The translations under genes were made by a program, and so were the position numbers. The notes under the pieces were generated by a model that did no database searches, had not been told where the DNA came from, and saw only the letters and a program-made list of their open reading frames with translations. A DNA stretch of 16,666 bases from JBBQIY01 sp964618405 (GTDB taxonomy: Bacteria > Verrucomicrobiota > Kiritimatiellia > RFP12 > UBA3636). The stretch spans positions 1 through 16,666 of the forward strand of contig CAZUAY010000054.1 in NCBI GenBank assembly GCA_964618405.1. The letters run 5' to 3'. Shown here in pieces: positions 13,951 to 16,666 of this stretch; position 1 is the stretch's first letter, and each line of letters starts with the position of its first letter.

Positions 13951-15321
13951 TTATTTCTGCGTAACATCTGTCGCTGGAGCGCGCTTGCTGTGGCTGCCGT
14001 AGGAGTCTTCGAAGTCGTTCCATATCAACGCGATATGCACGGTGGTAAGCGACAAAACCAAGGCCGTAAGGATCGAGAGACCTCCTATAAAGTATCCGGG
14101 AACGATTTTCGTGTCAACCAATAAAAAAAGTGAGATAACCATGGCGGCGAGGTAAACAGCTTGTCCAGAAAGAATGGCAGTGGGTCGGCGTCGAAGTGCA
14201 GCCTTGCCTTCGATGTGCCCACGGAGCGCCTGCAGGACAGGCTGCACGGTCATGAGCAGTGCCATTTTTCTCGCTAATCCTATGCTGGAAGGCGGTAGGT
14301 TCTGTACGGAGCCAAAGTACCAGTTAGAAAGGCTTGTTGTCTGGAGCGTCAATGGGATGAATGAGAGCACGATACCTGCCAATAGAGCGAAGGAGAAAAT
14401 TTTGCGTGCGCCGTAGAGAGACGGGGGGAATCCAATGACAACGGATTGCATTCGTAGGGCTGCGAAACCGAGTGGGTTGACAATTCCCATGACGATGTAG
14501 TGCACGGAGAGCGTTATTTCGGGATTGCTGGTTCGCGACAAGAAAACCGCCACCATAAACGAGGAGATCGAGAGCATGATGCCTCCGAAAGATAGCGGAA
14601 TGGTGAAGTGGAGTTGTTTGGCGAGTGGTGCTTTCTCGTCGGATTCGTTGTCTTTTAGATTCGCCAGAATACGTTGCGCGAAAGCCTTGGCTAGATAGAC
14701 TTCGCCGAAGACCGGGAGCGTCATCGCGACGAGTCCCCAGGCGTAGCCTGTGAGGCCGAGTTTGACGAATAGCGGCGACAGGCAGGCCGTGATGAAGATT
14801 CTCGCCATCGTTGCCGAGTTGGCGAGCCCGCTTCGCTTTTCATTGTACAGTGGGACCAGATATTTGTTCCGGATGAAGAATCCCAGTTGCATCGGGATGC
14901 CGAAGAGCATGGTAAAGCGAGCCACGGAAGCGAGTTCGGTTTCGAGGCCCAGCAACTGTTTAAACATGATCTGGTGCATGGGAGGCAGGCAGACGATGAC
15001 CTGGAGCGTGCAGACGATGGCAGCAATGCGCATGACGAGCTGGTGGAAGTTGCGCATGCCAGTTTTGGTTCTGCCAAACACCATCCCAGTCGTAACGAGG
15101 CCACCGCCGATGGCACCGAAGACGAACATGAGCGCTTGACCTTGCGCGAAAGCTGCCAGTTCGATGGAACCAAAGCGTCCATGCGAGACGATGCTGGCCA
15201 CCAGCGGATAAGTCAAGCTCTGGGAAAGCGCCTGTATAGCGAGGGGAATGTAAAAGCGGAGGACTTGCCAAAGCGATGCTTCGTTACTGGGCGTAATCCC
15301 CTCAGATTTAGAGTCAAACAT
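13951..15321 (-). CDS. MATE/MOP-superfamily transporter-like membrane protein
   Basis: 456 aa with about 12 hydrophobic segments in two similar halves, as in multidrug/oligosaccharidyl-lipid/polysaccharide exporters. The N-terminal half begins with FYIPLAIQALSQSLTYPLVASIVSHG (about 23-48), the place where MATE-type proteins have P-L-(x)n-Q. The second half restarts near residue 240 with LHFTIPLSFGGIMLSISSFMV. It could be a drug or metabolite exporter, a flippase, or nearer the ANKH-like branch, which has similar spacing; the substrate cannot be read. The C-terminus is a short hydrophilic tail (YGSHSKRAPATDVTQK). ATG 15321 has no Shine-Dalgarno sequence and a promoter lies directly before it. 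It runs in the same direction as rplU but is separated from it by that operon's own promoter. Confidence 0.75.
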   Translation of the reverse strand: MFDSKSEGITPSNEASLWQVLRFYIPLAIQALSQSLTYPLVASIVSHGRFGSIELAAFAQGQALMFVFGAIGGGLVTTGMVFGRTKTGMRNFHQLVMRIAAIVCTLQVIVCLPPMHQIMFKQLLGLETELASVARFTMLFGIPMQLGFFIRNKYLVPLYNEKRSGLANSATMARIFITACLSPLFVKLGLTGYAWGLVAMTLPVFGEVYLAKAFAQRILANLKDNESDEKAPLAKQLHFTIPLSFGGIMLSISSFMVAVFLSRTSNPEITLSVHYIVMGIVNPLGFAALRMQSVVIGFPPSLYGARKIFSFALLAGIVLSFIPLTLQTTSLSNWYFGSVQNLPPSSIGLARKMALLMTVQPVLQALRGHIEGKAALRRRPTAILSGQAVYLAAMVISLFLLVDTKIVPGYFIGGLSILTALVLSLTTVHIALIWNDFEDSYGSHSKRAPATDVTQK

Positions 15322-15327
15322 GTGGGT

Positions 15328-15356
15328 ATTCTAGCACTGGCGGTGGGATTTCTCAA
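15328..15356 (-). promoter_or_regulatory. Promoter of the MATE-like gene, predicting a leaderless mRNA
   Basis: TTGAGA (15356-15351), a 17-bp spacer ending in TGC, and TAGAAT (15333-15328) form an extended -10 promoter. Only six bases (ACCCAC) separate the -10 from ATG 15321, so +1 would fall on or next to the ATG. Confidence 0.6.
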
Positions 15357-15373
15357 GAAGAAGGAGGGGGCGA

Positions 15374-15393
15374 GAATTACGAATTACGAATTA
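15374..15393. repeat. Short GAATTACGAATT tract
   Basis: A two-and-a-half-unit copy of the tract that fills the island at 6266-9113, lying between divergent genes. It is the only clear copy of this repeat in the right third of the window. Confidence 0.8.
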
Positions 15394-15447
15394 GAAACCC
15401 TCACGTGCAGACGCGCAGACCGATTCTGTTCTATCGAATTCCTCGTA

Positions 15448-15475
15448 TTGACATTCTCAGCCGGATGGGTATAGA
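15448..15475 (+). promoter_or_regulatory. Promoter of the alpha/beta hydrolase gene
   Basis: TTGACA (15448-15453), a 16-bp spacer and TATAGA (15470-15475), with a leader of about 50 nt. A second weaker pair, TTGAGA (15493-15498), 18 bp, TATAGG (15517-15522), lies closer to the gene and would leave only a few untranslated bases. Confidence 0.6.
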
Positions 15476-15532
15476 CTGCTTGCTAGATCAAGTTGAGATC
15501 CATATCAAAATTAAACTATAGGATTTTTTCAC

Positions 15533-16351
15533 ATGAGACCCGTACCGTTTACCGATTTGCCGATTTGGCCCACAGGCAAGGCTCCGTATGCTGTTGCGAG
15601 CGATGCCCAGAACCGCGAGCGTTTTTTGGACGGAAACGATGCGGTTGATCGCATTACCGACGTGTCGATCCCGACGCTCACCTTCAGTCCGGCAACGGGT
15701 CCTGGGCCTCGTCCCGCCGTGCTGATTTGTCCTGGCGGGGGCTACAACATTCTTGCTTGGAATCATGAAGGAACGGCGATTGCCGCTTGGTTGAATGGGA
15801 ATGGTATTTCTACATTTCTGCTCAAGTACCGCTGCCCTGACCGCAGGACGGCGGCAAAGGCTGATGTTGTGCGAGCGATGCGAATTATCCGTTCTCGGGC
15901 GACCGAGCTGAACCTTATTGAGAACAAGATCGGCATCATGGGCTTTTCTGCTGGGGCGCACCTAGCGGCCCGAGTTTGTAATCTCGGAGTCGATTCTGTA
16001 TATGAGGCGGTTGATTTTGCCGACGGCTGTAATCCGCGCCCTGATTTTTCGTTACTAATCTATCCGGCGTACATTAGTCGAGATGGGTTCGAGACCGATC
16101 CGGAGCTTGCGATCTCGGAAAAGACGCCTCCGGTTTTCATGATTCAGGCTGAGGACGACACGCCATTTGTTGATAGCAGTCTTGCGTACTTTATTGCGTT
16201 AAAGAAATTCGCAATACCTGCCGAGCTCCATTTGTTTTCGCACGGGAAACACGGTTATGGGATGTTTCGCACTGGCAATGCCACCGACGCGTGGATGCCG
16301 CTTGCTATGCGCTGGTTTGAAACGGATGTGATGAAGTCGCCGACGTGGTAG
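15533..16351 (+). CDS. Alpha/beta hydrolase, acetyl-xylan-esterase/BD-FAE-like
   Basis: 272-aa serine hydrolase. CPGGGY (66-71) is the oxyanion-hole motif usually written HGGG. GFSAGAHLA (137-145) holds the nucleophile S139. AEDDTPFVDSS gives the acidic residue (D208 or D209), and GKHGYGMF the catalytic H240. This motif set is that of bacterial esterases annotated as xylanase-associated or acetyl-xylan esterases, which remove acyl groups from plant polysaccharides. No signal peptide is seen, so it would act in the cytoplasm, perhaps on imported oligosaccharides. ATG 15533 has AGGA at 15520-15523, nine bases before it. It is divergent from the MATE-like gene and has no partner downstream within the window. 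Substrate is inferred only. Confidence 0.82.
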   Translation: MRPVPFTDLPIWPTGKAPYAVASDAQNRERFLDGNDAVDRITDVSIPTLTFSPATGPGPRPAVLICPGGGYNILAWNHEGTAIAAWLNGNGISTFLLKYRCPDRRTAAKADVVRAMRIIRSRATELNLIENKIGIMGFSAGAHLAARVCNLGVDSVYEAVDFADGCNPRPDFSLLIYPAYISRDGFETDPELAISEKTPPVFMIQAEDDTPFVDSSLAYFIALKKFAIPAELHLFSHGKHGYGMFRTGNATDAWMPLAMRWFETDVMKSPTW

Positions 16352-16666
16352 AAGGAGTTGACGGCCGACGACGTTCAGGACGTAATCGGTCAGTGACCGG
16401 GGGGCAAGTATGTGGGTGATGGGGTTTGGGGTTTAAACACAGAGAGTTTGAGACACAGAGAGAAGGGAATAGGAGAGCCAATCAGGAGATTGGCCGCAAT
16501 TTTTAAGCGCCTGTCTCTTGTTTCACTCGAGAACTGGAGCGGTGCGGGTCCCCGCGGCTGTAATCGCAATCTGGGTCGCTCCGCCAACAGGGCTTGCCTA
16601 TAACGTCGAGTTTCGCTAAGCAGTGGTCGCAATGAACGGAGCACGGGTTTTCTAACCCGTGTACGA
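16352..16666. repeat. Intergenic region with repeats and hairpins
   Basis: No gene supported. It has CACAGAGAG direct repeats (16439-16464) and a perfect hairpin CACGGGTT-TTCT-AACCCGTG (16642-16661). This shares its TTCT loop and outer CACGG/CCGTG pairs with the hairpin at 6865-6884. No T-run terminator is evident for the hydrolase gene. Confidence 0.65.

Noticed and set aside
14750..15474. Plus-strand open frames opposite the MATE-like gene
   Set aside because: They are shadows of a clearly membrane-type reading frame on the minus strand.

Overview
The window is a bacterial chromosome segment, probably from a metagenome assembly, with two N-runs (876-885 and 6324-6423). It has moderate GC, long non-coding stretches packed with short palindromes and degenerate tandem repeats, a YfhO-type membrane protein and many DUF4143 ATPases. 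From memory this texture suggests a member of the PVC group (Kiritimatiellota, Lentisphaerota or Verrucomicrobiota). That is an impression with no marker gene behind it. rplU-rpmA shows the right part is ordinary chromosome.

Layout. 1-890: family 2 glycosyltransferase on the minus strand, whose start sits at the 10-N gap. 890-2430: repeat jungle of 20-bp hairpin units and drifting direct repeats, with a fragment of rmlC (dTDP-4-dehydrorhamnose 3,5-epimerase) cut by repeats at both ends. 2431-4538: two-gene minus-strand operon resembling an AbiEi/AbiEii (type IV) toxin-antitoxin module, with a clean promoter overlapped by two matching palindromic operators. 4539-9396: repeat-rich island with two intact AAA+ ATPases carrying DUF4143 (4887-6170 minus, 7881-9062 plus) and a remnant of a third (7243-7530). 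9397-16351: conventional genes, namely a YfhO-like membrane protein, tRNA-dihydrouridine synthase, rplU-rpmA with promoter and terminator, a MATE/MOP-type transporter and an acetyl-xylan-esterase-like hydrolase. The end (16352-16666) is repeats again.

How it fits together. The left part (glycosyltransferase, rmlC remnant, YfhO-like protein, MOP-type transporter) hints at surface glycan assembly, though the genes are not one operon. Between them sits an accessory island whose genes (toxin-antitoxin module, DUF4143 ATPases) are typical of mobile or defence-associated cargo. The repeats appear to have invaded genes or supplied their ends, as seen for rmlC, the third ATPase and the last codons of dus.

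The most unusual signals are: (i) three direct repeats of about 10 bp, spaced 22-23 bp, just upstream of each intact DUF4143 ATPase, with a different motif for each; (ii) the double operator of the toxin-antitoxin promoter; (iii) hairpin arrays whose stems change by compensating substitutions; (iv) two genes whose best promoter puts the transcript start on the ATG itself; (v) both N-gaps explained by their flanks. No database search or folding was run; all family names rest on motifs read by eye.
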